From Candidatus Woesearchaeota archaeon CG11_big_fil_rev_8_21_14_0_20_43_8 (GTDB lineage: Archaea > Nanobdellota > Nanobdellia > Woesearchaeales > CG08-08-20-14), in the NCBI GenBank assembly GCA_002762705.1, contig PCVE01000108.1:1-36485 (forward strand): 36,485 nt of DNA, given 5' to 3'. Both the position numbers and the translations under genes were made by a program. Every line of letters begins with the position of its first letter. The stretch's first letter is position 1. Below the pieces are notes generated by a model. The model did no database searches. It was not told where the DNA came from and saw nothing but the letters and a program-made list of their open reading frames with translations. Positions 22,782-31,969 of this stretch are shown piece after piece.

Positions 22782-25151
22782 CTAATGGTTACAGAGCGAG
22801 AACCCGCATCCTGGGCAGAGGCAACATCCTTCCTGGACAATCAAAGAGCTTTTGCATTCCGGACAGCTATCCGGCACTTTTCCAAAAGCGCTTGCCTGTT
22901 GTGGTTCTTTTTCAGGTTCAGGGATGCTTTTCAAATATACCTGATGAGCGGGCGTCGTCCCGAGAGATTCAGAGCTCTGCATGTTCGGCATGTCTGCAGT
23001 TATACGAGAATCTTTTTTTGGTTCAGCTTTCTTTTGTGCCTGCGCCACATTGTATATCATGTTGATCTTTTCGAGAAGCTCTGTCTGTTTCTCTTTTCTT
23101 GTCTCATTATCAATATTGAGAACTTGCTGGCTTCTTGACCTGTCACGGTATATCGTCACGCCTTTGCATCCGAGTTTGTATGCGAGCATATATGCGCTTT
23201 TGACATTGTCGACAGATGCGTTAGACGGGAAATTTATTGTCTTCGAGACCGCATTATCGATCTCTTCTTGGAACGCTCCCTGCATCTTTATATGCCATTC
23301 CGGCGATATGTCGTGCGATGTTATGAAAACATCTTTGATCTTTTCTGGGATAATCGGAATCTTTGAGATCGATCCAGTAAGAGCGACAAGCTCCATCAGC
23401 TCGTCAGAATAAAGGCCAGCTTCCCTGATGGTCTCCTCGAAATATTTGTTCACATAAAGAAGATCCTTCCCATCCATAACTCTCTTGATATAAGACAATG
23501 CAAAGAGCGGTTCTATCCCTGATGAACAGTCCGCGATCATGCTGATGGTTCCAGTCGGAGCGATTGTCGTAGTCGTCGCATTCCTCATCGGAGGAAGCCC
23601 TGGCTTGTCATAGATGCTGCCTTTGAAATTCAGGAATGGACCGCGTACTTTCGCAAGCTCCTGCGAAGCCTTCTTAGATTCATCTGAGATGAATTTCATG
23701 ATCTTGCCGCCCATCTTGACTCCTTCTTCAGAATTGTATGGTATGCCAAGCAATATCAGCATGTCAGCAAATCCCATGAGACCAAGCCCGATCTTCCTAT
23801 TTGCCTTTGTCATTTTCTCAATCTGCGGAAGGGGGAACTTGTTCATATCGATCACATTATCAAGGAAATGGACCGCGATATGCACGACTTTTCCAAGCCT
23901 TTCCCAATCGACTTTGCCGTTCTTGACCATCTTCGCAAGATTCAGAGAACCAAGATTGCATGATTCATAAGGCAGCAATGGCTGTTCGCCACATGGGTTT
24001 GTGCTCTCTATCTCGCCGACATGCGGTGTCGGATTATAGTCATTTATTCTGTCAAGGAAGACAATGCCTGGTTCTCCGTTTTTCCAGGCCATGGCCACGA
24101 TGAGGTCGAACACAGTCCTTGCAGACATCTTGCTAAGAGGTTCTTTTGTCCTTGGATTATAAAGATTATATTCTATGTCTTTCTCGACGGCATTCATAAA
24201 TTCATGCGTGAGTCCGACAGAGATATTGAAGTTGTTTAGCACATTCTCTTTCTCTTTGCATGTTATGAAATCCATGATATCTGGGTGATCTACTCTAAGG
24301 ATGCCCATGTTGGCGCCTCGTCTTTTCCCACCTTGCTTGATCACTTCTGTCGCAGCATCGAATACCCTCATGAAAGAGATCGGTCCGCTTGAGACGCCCT
24401 TTGTCGAATTGACGACATCGTTCTTCGGCCTCAATCTGGTGAAAGAGAATCCTGTCCCTCCGCCAGATTTATGTATGATCGCTGTGTTTTTTATGGTGTC
24501 GAAGATGCCTTCCATGGAATCCTCGACAGGCAGCACAAAGCATGCTGACAATTGCTGCAGATGATTGCCTGCATTCATCAGTGTCGGACTGTTGGGCATG
24601 AATTCAAGATTTGTCATGACCTCGTAGAATTCCATCATGGTTTTCTTGGTATCTGTGTTTTTGTCATATTTCTTGTCAGCTTTTGCGATGTTTTTCGCGA
24701 CACGGGTGAACAATTGTTCGGGAGTTTCGATGATCTCTCCAGATTCATTTTTGATAAGATATCTTTCCTTCAAAACTTTGAGCGCATTCATAGACAAGCT
24801 CGTATCGATGTTCTTTCCAAGGATAAGCGCGATCTCTTTTCGTAGCTCATTTCTTTTTTGTCTATACAAGATATATGCTTTCGCTGTCCTCACGTGACCT
24901 GTCTCGATAAGCACCCTTTCTACTATATCCTGTGTCTGTTCGACAGACGGCACAGTATGTCCATCATAGATCTCTTCGACCATCTCAGATACTTGCGATG
25001 CGAGTGTCTCTGCAAGCTTTCTGTCACTTCCACCGACGGCCACTGCCGCTTTGAAGATCGCAGTTGTGATTTTGTCTATATCGAATGGGACGACTCTGCC
25101 ATCCCTTTTTCTGATCTTAGAAATAGATCTCTTTTTTTTATCGCCAACCAT
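22782..25151 (-). CDS. nrdJ: Adenosylcobalamin-dependent (class II) ribonucleotide reductase
   Basis: The 789-residue protein has an N-terminal ATP-cone (about residues 10-110: RKRDGRVVPFDIDKI), a class II catalytic barrel with MPNSPTLMNAGNHLQQLSACF, IIHKSGGGTGFSFTRLRP and the active-site NPCGEQPLLPYESCNLGSLNL, and a C-terminal zinc-ribbon tail (CPECK, CLCPGCGFSLC) that may relay reducing equivalents. It makes deoxyribonucleotides without oxygen, using vitamin B12. The ATG at 25151 has a GGGGT site 5 bases upstream; an in-frame TTG at 25157 is less likely. A leader of about 190 bases with hairpins precedes it. No intein is inserted. Confidence 0.95.
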   Translation of the reverse strand: MVGDKKKRSISKIRKRDGRVVPFDIDKITTAIFKAAVAVGGSDRKLAETLASQVSEMVEEIYDGHTVPSVEQTQDIVERVLIETGHVRTAKAYILYRQKRNELRKEIALILGKNIDTSLSMNALKVLKERYLIKNESGEIIETPEQLFTRVAKNIAKADKKYDKNTDTKKTMMEFYEVMTNLEFMPNSPTLMNAGNHLQQLSACFVLPVEDSMEGIFDTIKNTAIIHKSGGGTGFSFTRLRPKNDVVNSTKGVSSGPISFMRVFDAATEVIKQGGKRRGANMGILRVDHPDIMDFITCKEKENVLNNFNISVGLTHEFMNAVEKDIEYNLYNPRTKEPLSKMSARTVFDLIVAMAWKNGEPGIVFLDRINDYNPTPHVGEIESTNPCGEQPLLPYESCNLGSLNLAKMVKNGKVDWERLGKVVHIAVHFLDNVIDMNKFPLPQIEKMTKANRKIGLGLMGFADMLILLGIPYNSEEGVKMGGKIMKFISDESKKASQELAKVRGPFLNFKGSIYDKPGLPPMRNATTTTIAPTGTISMIADCSSGIEPLFALSYIKRVMDGKDLLYVNKYFEETIREAGLYSDELMELVALTGSISKIPIIPEKIKDVFITSHDISPEWHIKMQGAFQEEIDNAVSKTINFPSNASVDNVKSAYMLAYKLGCKGVTIYRDRSRSQQVLNIDNETRKEKQTELLEKINMIYNVAQAQKKAEPKKDSRITADMPNMQSSESLGTTPAHQVYLKSIPEPEKEPQQASAFGKVPDSCPECKSSLIVQEGCCLCPGCGFSLCNH

Positions 25152-25157
25152 GTTCAA

Positions 25158-25511
25158 CCCCTTTTTACTCCTCTTTTTTTTGAATGAAAAATTCTCTTCA
25201 CAAACGCCAATAAGCGAAGAGCATTACCTCTCTTTCTCCCATTTCCATACTAGAACCAAAAGGCTCTCTAAACAAGCAAACAACTAGTGAATAGTGCCCT
25301 TTTTCCAAATCCCCCACAAATCAGGGCATACTCTAGGATTCAAACATCCATAAAATATATCGTTTCTCGATGTTTATTAATGTTTGGTTAAGATTAATTG
25401 GTATCCGGTTTGATTTATATATATTTCCCGAATGCAAATTATATGTAGTATCCATTTCATTTTGATAGTCCTGTCTCAATGGATATATTGCAGTGGCACT
25501 GTCATTATCAT
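25158..25511 (-). promoter_or_regulatory. Intergenic region with tandem TATA boxes and structured nrdJ leader
   Basis: Two minus-strand TATA boxes are visible: one near 25412-25426 (AAATATATATAAATC) and one near 25350-25361 (GATATATTTTAT). From the nearer box the nrdJ leader would run about 180 bases. It holds an imperfect hairpin (25284-25336) built on CTAG and TGCCC/GGGCA arms, and a weaker CTCTTC/GAAGAG hairpin nearer the gene. I looked for a B12-box (AGCCACTG-like) and did not find one. The part next to 25511 is the untranslated end of the FAD oxidase gene. Confidence 0.5.
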
Positions 25512-28253
25512 TCAATAAAAATCCGCTAGAAATTCGATTATGTGGCAGACTTTTACTTTCTCTTTCGAAAGACAATTCTTGAGTTGCATTATGCATGAGG
25601 GACAAGTTGTCACTATGACATCCACCCCTGATTGTATAATCCCTTCTCTTTTGTTCTTGTCGAATATCTCTTTTGAACTCTTCTTCTGGGTGATTGCATA
25701 TGATCCGCCCCCGCCACAGCATCTGTCTGCGCCATCGACTTCGACATATTCAAGAAAGCCTGATCTTTCAAAGGCGTGTAATAATTCCCGCGGGGCCTTC
25801 GTGATCTTCTGGGCAAGCATATGACAGGGGTCATGATAACCGACCTTCAGTCTTCTCTTCGGTATCTTTTTTGGCATCCTGATCTTCAGATGCTGGACCA
25901 GGAATTCAGTCACGTCCATGATCTTTGGAGACATGGATCTTGCTTTTATCTTGTATATATCATCCTTGAAGAAATCAGGATACGCTTTCAGACCATTCCC
26001 ACATGTCCCGCAGCTCGTGATTATTATATCATATTTCGCCAATGAATCGACATTCTTATGTCCCAATGTCTCCGCTGTCTTTGTGTCTCCATAACATCTC
26101 ATTGGCACACCACAGCACCATTGCTCAGGTAATTCCACATAGACACCATTCTCATTTAGGAGCCTGACCATCGCAGGCGCAGTCTCATCATCGATGATAT
26201 CTGTGGCGCAGCCATAGAAATAAGCGACAGACACACGCGCATCCTGCCTTTTGATAGAATTCTTCACTCTTGATCGCAATGGTTTTTTCGCAAGCTTTGG
26301 CATTGCGTCCATCCCGATGATCCTCCTTGTTATAGGATTATTCCAGATCGGATGTGTCCATCCAGCTGCTGTCGCCATAGATTCGAATAAGCTCTTGTTT
26401 TTCATGACAGAGAATATAAATTTCAATGAAATATTCTTCTTCCTTGAAGCAGCGACCTCTTTTCCGACAGCGGCCCTGCTCGGACATTCAAATAGGCATC
26501 TGCCGCAGACGAGGCATTTATCGATTGTGTCTTGATATACCTTTGATTTCTGTTTGTCATCGACACCATGCATTGCGAGAGATTTACCTCTTGGTGAATA
26601 GCTCTCATCAAGTGTTGTCCCATAGATGCTGCAGAACCCTCTGCATTTTCCGCAGGTGGAACATGCATATGAATATTTGTCGAAGAATGTGTCTTCATAA
26701 GCTTTCTTGTCGCTGATCATCACATCCGGATTCATGATATCCTCCGGATCAATGATGGCTTTTGTCTTAGCAAGCAATCTATGATACTTATCTCCAAAGA
26801 AACCTTTCAAGAAAGGGCCGCGGACTCTTCCGATGCCATGTTCGCCTGATAATGCACCGCCAAGAGATTTTACCTTTGAGAACATAAGCTCCCCAATCCT
26901 CCAAAAAGAGCTGACTGTTTTTTTGTCAGACATGTCAAGAAGCAATCTCATATGGAGATTGCCTTCACCAGCATGGCCAAATATAGCTCCTTCAACACCC
27001 TCTTTCTTGAATAACTTGTGAGCGAATGCGATAGCATCTTTTATCTTATCTGGCGGGACGACTATATCTTCGATTATGGGTATTGGTTTCTTGTTGCTGC
27101 CATCTGGATTAAGTGTCTTGTTCATGTAGAATGTGTTCAATAATGATGCAAGCGAACGCCTGGCTTTCCATAGCTTCTCTTTGTCTTCTTCATTGGTCGC
27201 CTTTGCCACAGATATCGGCTTGTATCTTTTGAGTATCTCAGTTGCTTTCTCAAGCTGATTTTTGATGTCTTCATCGACTTCCACGAGTAGCATAGCGCCG
27301 CATTTAGGGATGTCAAATTCCGGATAGGCGGCCCTTATGATATCGATCGCAAGCGTATCCATGATCTCAAGGCCGCTTGGCGAAAGTCTCCTCAACAGAC
27401 GCACAGCTTTCACCGCATCATCGATATCTTTATAGAATGCGAGCGCGACATAACTCTCTTTTTTGGCGTGGATCACCCTAAGCTTTGCTTTCGATACGAT
27501 GCCTAGTGTTCCTTCGTTTCCTATGAATAGGTGATGAAGATCAAGATAGCCCTTGGCCATGCCAGCTTCGATATCGAAGAGATCATATCCGCATGATGCC
27601 TTCAATGTCTTAAGTGCACTGTTTTGTATGAGCATTTTGTTGTCCTTGATAAGCTGCACCAGCTCTCCGACAGAAGGATATTCTGCAAGCAATGTCTTGT
27701 ATTCTTTTGAATCGATACTATAACGCTTTGCGATGAGTTTTGATCCGTCTGGCAGATATACTTCCAGTTCTTCGACATAATCTCTGGTCACACCATATTT
27801 CAGTCCGTTGCTACCGCTTGAATTATTCGCGATATTAGCGCCGATCTGGCAGACATCACCGCTCGATGGATTAGGCGCGAACAAGAGGCCATTCTTTGCT
27901 AGTTTCTTGTTCAGATCTGCATAGACGATCCCTGGTTCCACAGTGACAAATCTGTTTTTTTTATCTATCGAGATCATCTTTGAATATCTCGACATATCAA
28001 GTATCAGCCCTTTGCCTATCGACTGGCCGCAGGTGCTTGTTCCGGCGCCTCTTGGTGTTATCGGGATCCCATGTCTTCTTGCGACATGGATAGCTTTTTT
28101 AATATCTTCTTCAGTCTCGATGAAGATGACTGCTGATGGCATGATCCCATAGATCGAAGCGTCTGTCGAATACGCGCATAATGTAGCCGGGTCAGATGAT
28201 GATTTCTTACCAAAGGTCTTTTCAAGATCCTTCTGTATTTTAGAATTCAACAT
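25512..28253 (-). CDS. FAD-linked oxidase fused to 4Fe-4S/CCG domains (GlcD-GlcF/D-lactate dehydrogenase type)
   Basis: The 913-residue protein joins three parts. An FAD-binding PCMH domain (about 35-215) has TPRGAGTSTCGQSIGKGLI and NNSSGSNGLKYGVTRDYV. The FAD-oxidase C-terminal domain has FGHAGEGNLHMR and GEHGIGRVRGPF. Next come two 4Fe-4S motifs (CSTCGKCRGFC and CLVCGRCLFECP) and two CCG domains (EQWCCGVPMRCYGD and DRCCGGGGSYAI). Fused proteins of this kind oxidise D-lactate, glycolate or similar 2-hydroxy acids and pass electrons through the FeS/CCG part to an acceptor. The exact substrate is unknown. It overlaps the upstream lipoprotein gene by 7 bases. Confidence 0.9.
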   Translation of the reverse strand: MLNSKIQKDLEKTFGKKSSSDPATLCAYSTDASIYGIMPSAVIFIETEEDIKKAIHVARRHGIPITPRGAGTSTCGQSIGKGLILDMSRYSKMISIDKKNRFVTVEPGIVYADLNKKLAKNGLLFAPNPSSGDVCQIGANIANNSSGSNGLKYGVTRDYVEELEVYLPDGSKLIAKRYSIDSKEYKTLLAEYPSVGELVQLIKDNKMLIQNSALKTLKASCGYDLFDIEAGMAKGYLDLHHLFIGNEGTLGIVSKAKLRVIHAKKESYVALAFYKDIDDAVKAVRLLRRLSPSGLEIMDTLAIDIIRAAYPEFDIPKCGAMLLVEVDEDIKNQLEKATEILKRYKPISVAKATNEEDKEKLWKARRSLASLLNTFYMNKTLNPDGSNKKPIPIIEDIVVPPDKIKDAIAFAHKLFKKEGVEGAIFGHAGEGNLHMRLLLDMSDKKTVSSFWRIGELMFSKVKSLGGALSGEHGIGRVRGPFLKGFFGDKYHRLLAKTKAIIDPEDIMNPDVMISDKKAYEDTFFDKYSYACSTCGKCRGFCSIYGTTLDESYSPRGKSLAMHGVDDKQKSKVYQDTIDKCLVCGRCLFECPSRAAVGKEVAASRKKNISLKFIFSVMKNKSLFESMATAAGWTHPIWNNPITRRIIGMDAMPKLAKKPLRSRVKNSIKRQDARVSVAYFYGCATDIIDDETAPAMVRLLNENGVYVELPEQWCCGVPMRCYGDTKTAETLGHKNVDSLAKYDIIITSCGTCGNGLKAYPDFFKDDIYKIKARSMSPKIMDVTEFLVQHLKIRMPKKIPKRRLKVGYHDPCHMLAQKITKAPRELLHAFERSGFLEYVEVDGADRCCGGGGSYAITQKKSSKEIFDKNKREGIIQSGVDVIVTTCPSCIMQLKNCLSKEKVKVCHIIEFLADFY

Positions 28254-29119
28254 TTTATCTGCATTATCTCTGAATTGTAGTTTGTGTCTATCAGGTAATT
28301 CCCAGAATAAGTTATATCTCCCTTGAAATTCGACTCTAATCTGAGATAATATTTCTTATCAGGTTTTATGATCGGTGTGTCCATGAGAATGCACTTCTCG
28401 CAGATGGATATTGTCTTCTCGACGCCAAAAAGCGGGCCGAAACTGAATATTGTCTTGTAATCAGTCTCTGATTCTTCTCTGATCTGAAATGAACTGTTCG
28501 CAGGAGTGGATAGCTTATACTGTACATAAACAGCATTATGTTTTGTGCCAGGTTGACACGATCCTTTCACTGTGATCTCATAGAAATTGCTCCCTTCTGG
28601 AATCTTCGGTGCATTATACACCAATATCTCTTCTGGTTCCAGATCCTCTTTTGATTTTGTGTCTTCATCTACCACAGCATATTTCTGGACAATCTTTTCT
28701 GCGATGCATTTCCCATGTACACATGAAGCAGAGAGATCAGATGCCGACGTACATTCACCACATAAGAATTCATCCTCGCAAGCTGGACTCTTCCCGTCAT
28801 CAGATATGCTAATCTTTGATTTCGCGTCTTTGTTGATCGACAATGGACAAGAACAGCACTTGTCTGGTTTCACGATGATACAATCCTGATCTTCACTACA
28901 TGAGAATAATGATTTGGTATCGATTGGTTGAGGGCTGCTTTCCATCGTCGCGATATCGTTGATTGTAGAATTATCTTGGTCTGCTTTCAATTCATCCAGA
29001 TCTTTCACATCGGTGAAATCGAAATCATTGTATTCGCCTAATCTCTCAGGTTCTCTGTTACATCCTGCGAATATCAAAGATACAAGCAGGACAATGATAA
29101 TGATATAAACGGATCGCAT
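28247..29119 (-). CDS. Cysteine-rich lipoprotein
   Basis: The 290-residue protein has a hydrophobic signal with lipobox LIFAGC. Residues of about 70-145 form a Cys-rich domain (CSEDQDC, then KCCSCPLS, CEDEFLCGEC and CVHGKC) resembling small disulfide-rich domains found in bacterial and archaeal lipoproteins. The C-terminal half is beta-rich with two further Cys pairs (CEKC, IKC). It is exported and held at the cell surface. I chose the ATG at 29119; GGAGGG lies 12 bases upstream, so the TTG at 29128 is also possible. A TATA box lies near 29160-29172. It forms an operon with the FAD oxidase gene. Confidence 0.72.
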   Translation of the reverse strand: MRSVYIIIIVLLVSLIFAGCNREPERLGEYNDFDFTDVKDLDELKADQDNSTINDIATMESSPQPIDTKSLFSCSEDQDCIIVKPDKCCSCPLSINKDAKSKISISDDGKSPACEDEFLCGECTSASDLSASCVHGKCIAEKIVQKYAVVDEDTKSKEDLEPEEILVYNAPKIPEGSNFYEITVKGSCQPGTKHNAVYVQYKLSTPANSSFQIREESETDYKTIFSFGPLFGVEKTISICEKCILMDTPIIKPDKKYYLRLESNFKGDITYSGNYLIDTNYNSEIMQIKC

Positions 29120-29222
29120 ATTGGTCAAATCCCTCCAACAGATGATATCGCAGCTAAGTGATTATATAAAGGTTTCTCTCGGAGAGCATGTGCAGAATCG
29201 TGTATATGGGAAGTCTTGGAAT

Positions 29223-30422
29223 TCACTTAGAACTGATTATCTCTATGACATCCCGATGGTTCAGCTTGTATTCTTTTCCGACAGTGATCTTTTTCTTGAC
29301 ATCGATGGCCCTTATGAAATTCTTGCCAAAATCCGTGTGCAGCTTGAAAGCGAAATCAAGAGCTGTCGAATCCGGAGGCATCAGAAAACAATCCGGAAGC
29401 ACGTTTCCATCCGAATCAGCGAGCTTGTTGACACCGCCAGGGAATATCGCTATATAACCTAGCAGACCAAAGACAGCAGTATCCAGTATATCTTGCACCC
29501 CCGAGCCATTGTTTCTCTTAAGGACATTGTCTCTTATGAATCCTAAAGCAGCTTTCTGTGTATCATTCAGGCGATCTTCACTAGTTATCTTGAAATCATC
29601 TTCACCAGGGATATATTCGATCAATCCATGCTTGGCTGCCTCTTTCAATGCAAGCTCAGATTCTGCTGAGCAGCCGATGATCCTGTGTTCTGGAAACTCT
29701 TTCTTAAGTCTCTCAAGGTTGTCCCTACCATTTCCTACATCCATCTTGTTGGCCGCGATCACCATAGGTTTTGTGAGTTTCCGAAATTCGACTGCCAGAC
29801 TTCTTAGCTGGCTCTCAGTCCAGGAGATGACGCTATCCACAGGAAGGCCTAAATTCCTGATGACGATATTTGCCATGTCTTCATCTACTCCGACACCGGA
29901 TAACTGCTTTGCGAGAGCGACTTCGATCTTTCCACCAGTCTGCTGGATAGTCCTTGCGAATTTCTCCCATCCTTTCTTGAGTATCCCAAGGTACCACATG
30001 TCAAGCTCGATCTCAAGGAATCTTACATCGTCAGCTGGATCATGTGTGCCTGGTTCGACAGGTTCTCCTTTATCGTTTGTCGCTCCTGCTGCGTCGATGA
30101 CATGGATTAGGACATCGGCCTGCCGGATATCATCAAGGAACTGGTTTCCCATGCCCTTTCCTTCATAGGCACCCGGGACAAGCCCCGCGACATCTATCAG
30201 CTCAACAGGGACGAAACGTTTGTGGTTCTGGCAGTGGCCAGTCCTTGGATTGCATTGCGTATCAAATTCCTTGTCGACACAGTCGATCTTCACATATCCT
30301 ACTCCTGAATTGGGTTTTATCGTCGCGAATGGATAATTTGCGATGAGAACATCACCTAATGTCACTGCTTTGAAGAATGTGCTCTTTCCAACATTTGCCT
30401 TGCCGACAACACCGACCATCAT
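29223..30422 (-). CDS. ychF: YchF-type GTPase/ATPase (archaeal, Obg-related)
   Basis: The 399-residue protein has the P-loop GKANVGKSTFF, switch motif DVAGLVPGAYEGKGMGNQFL, the NKMD specificity motif AANKMD (so possibly GTP rather than ATP) and a C-terminal TGS domain ending in a GKEYKLNHRDVIEI segment. YchF/Ola1 proteins bind ribosomes and take part in translation and stress control. The sequence type with GHCQNHKRFVPVELID is the archaeal/eukaryotic branch. A TATA box near 30447-30458 makes the mRNA nearly leaderless at 30422; the second ATG at 30419 is equally possible. Confidence 0.93.
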   Translation of the reverse strand: MMVGVVGKANVGKSTFFKAVTLGDVLIANYPFATIKPNSGVGYVKIDCVDKEFDTQCNPRTGHCQNHKRFVPVELIDVAGLVPGAYEGKGMGNQFLDDIRQADVLIHVIDAAGATNDKGEPVEPGTHDPADDVRFLEIELDMWYLGILKKGWEKFARTIQQTGGKIEVALAKQLSGVGVDEDMANIVIRNLGLPVDSVISWTESQLRSLAVEFRKLTKPMVIAANKMDVGNGRDNLERLKKEFPEHRIIGCSAESELALKEAAKHGLIEYIPGEDDFKITSEDRLNDTQKAALGFIRDNVLKRNNGSGVQDILDTAVFGLLGYIAIFPGGVNKLADSDGNVLPDCFLMPPDSTALDFAFKLHTDFGKNFIRAIDVKKKITVGKEYKLNHRDVIEIISSK

Positions 30423-30691
30423 GGTATTTGCACTGATATGTGGGATGTATAAAAATATTACTAAATTGACGCAGTGTCATTTTTGCGTGATCTTCATTGG
30501 ATAGATATCACATATCCATCTGTATCGGCCGTGATATATGTTTTTATCAGTCTGATCTATTCCAATTGTGGTCATGCGAAAGGGGCAAGACTCTACAGGC
30601 ATAAAAATCAACCGGACCCTAAAGATGGTCCATATCTGCGACTTGCGTTTTACTAAATCTTTTTATATATATCTGATCCTTATGCTTTTGC
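30423..30691 (+). other. Divergent intergenic region (ychF / PHP gene)
   Basis: This 269-base stretch carries the ychF TATA box on the minus strand and TTTTTATATATA (about 30660-30671) for the PHP gene on the plus strand. A GGACC/GGTCC hairpin lies near 30614-30631. An open frame of 60 codons from a GTG is present but has no good start site, so I do not call it a gene. Confidence 0.5.
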
Positions 30692-31378
30692 ATGCTAAAG
30701 ACTGATCTTCACATACATACAAATGAGGATCCTCAGGATTCATTCATCAAGTATTCTAGCAGGGATCTGATAGATATAGCATCTAAGAATGGTTATGATG
30801 TCCTTTCTATCACAAATCATAATGATGTCTTCAGCGATAAGGCTGTATCAGCATACGCCAAGAGAAAGGGGATATTGTTGATACCTGGCGCAGAGCTCAC
30901 GATTGACAGAAGGCATGTCCTTGTGTATGGGATCACTAATGCTGATCTGAAAAAAATAAAGACGATGGATGATCTTGGCAAGGCTCCGTTTGTGATAGCT
31001 CCGCATCCATTCTATAAAGCCAGATCCTGCCTTGGAAACAGGCTTGTTGAGCATCAGAGAAGGTTCGATGCTATAGAATACGCACATTTCCATATGGGCC
31101 ATGTCCTGAATTTCAACAAGAAGGCGATGCGCTTAGCAAATGACCTAAGGATCCCGATGGTCGGGAATTCAGACGCTCATTATATGATGCAGTTCGGGAA
31201 GACATATTCTCTTATAGACGCAGAGAAGAAGATGGATGATATATTTGAGGCGATAAGGAAGTTCAAGGTGAAGATCGTCTCAAATCCGCTCACTCCGATC
31301 GAATACACAAGAGTGATGTTAAGATCAATTCTCCTGTCTCCATTCGGGCGTATCACGCGCCGGTTCCGTAATCTTTAA
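30692..31378 (+). CDS. PHP-domain metal-dependent phosphoesterase
   Basis: The 228-residue protein shows PHP motifs in order: DLHIHTNED at the N-terminus, SITNHNDVF, a GAELT glutamate, APHPFYK and NSDAHYMMQ near residue 165. Together they form a tri-metal phosphoesterase site as in histidinol-phosphatase and 3',5'-nucleotide phosphatases. The biological substrate is unknown. The ATG lies about 25 bases after a TTTTTATATATA box with no ribosome-binding site, so the transcript is leaderless. The C-terminus is basic. Confidence 0.85.
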   Translation: MLKTDLHIHTNEDPQDSFIKYSSRDLIDIASKNGYDVLSITNHNDVFSDKAVSAYAKRKGILLIPGAELTIDRRHVLVYGITNADLKKIKTMDDLGKAPFVIAPHPFYKARSCLGNRLVEHQRRFDAIEYAHFHMGHVLNFNKKAMRLANDLRIPMVGNSDAHYMMQFGKTYSLIDAEKKMDDIFEAIRKFKVKIVSNPLTPIEYTRVMLRSILLSPFGRITRRFRNL

Positions 31379-31404
31379 ATAGGCTCTTTCTCAAGATTAT
31401 ATGT

Positions 31405-31959
31405 ATGGCCACATCGTACAAGATAGCGCAACCAGAGATAATCTTCCAGGATGTGTTCAAGCTAAAAGAGGTCTATGAGCTTATCCATGACTGGTTGAAT
31501 GATGAGAAATATCTGGATAAGAGGGGCGGGGATCAGTTCATGGAGAAATATTACCATGAAAGGCGTATCCAGAATGTCGGAAAAGAGATCCGTATCTGGT
31601 GGAGGACTTTTAAGAACCCGACAAAATATTTCCAATACAAGCTGGATGTCGATTTCTTTGTCATCGCCATGAAAGATGTGGATGTCGTGAAAGATGGCAA
31701 GAAAGAACGCGCTAATCATGGCGAGCTGCAGATCAAGATCACAGGTACGCTTGTCGTGGATCCAAAAAATATGCTGACTGATAGTGTGATTCTAAGGCCA
31801 TTTCATTGGATATTTGAAAGAGTGTGGATGAAACAGGAACGTGATTATCATTACGCATATCTGCTTAAGAAAGTGAATCAGCTCGAAGGAGAAGTCAAGA
31901 CCCACTTAAAGATAACAAATTTCATGCCGCAGTTCAAGCCTTATCGTCCACAATATTGA
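31405..31959 (+). CDS. Conserved archaeal hypothetical protein
   Basis: The 184-residue protein is rich in aromatic residues and charged beta-strands, for example VYELIHDWLNDEKYLDK, EIRIWWRTFKNPTKYFQYKLDVDF and the basic C-terminus KPYRPQY. I remember similar proteins (an aromatic LHDWL segment followed by an IWWR strand) as common in DPANN-type archaeal genomes with no known role. A CTTTAAATAG box 25-30 bases upstream overlaps the end of the PHP gene; the mRNA would be leaderless. No membrane segment or catalytic motif is visible. Confidence 0.75.
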   Translation: MATSYKIAQPEIIFQDVFKLKEVYELIHDWLNDEKYLDKRGGDQFMEKYYHERRIQNVGKEIRIWWRTFKNPTKYFQYKLDVDFFVIAMKDVDVVKDGKKERANHGELQIKITGTLVVDPKNMLTDSVILRPFHWIFERVWMKQERDYHYAYLLKKVNQLEGEVKTHLKITNFMPQFKPYRPQY

Positions 31960-31969
31960 TTACATGTCT

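Noticed and set aside
25158..25340. Cobalamin riboswitch in the nrdJ leader
   Set aside because: No AGCCACTG-like B12 box or the associated conserved core was found, although hairpins are present.
25333..25722. 129-codon minus-strand open frame over the end of the FAD oxidase gene
   Set aside because: It lies in another frame across the conserved C-terminal CCG domain of the oxidase and has no good start; the overlap explains it.
29121..29462. 113-codon plus-strand open frame opposite ychF
   Set aside because: It is antisense to the conserved TGS end of YchF and is best explained as a shadow frame.
30474..30656. 60-codon open frame between ychF and the PHP gene
   Set aside because: It begins at a GTG with no ribosome-binding site or correctly spaced TATA box and resembles no known protein; too weak to call.
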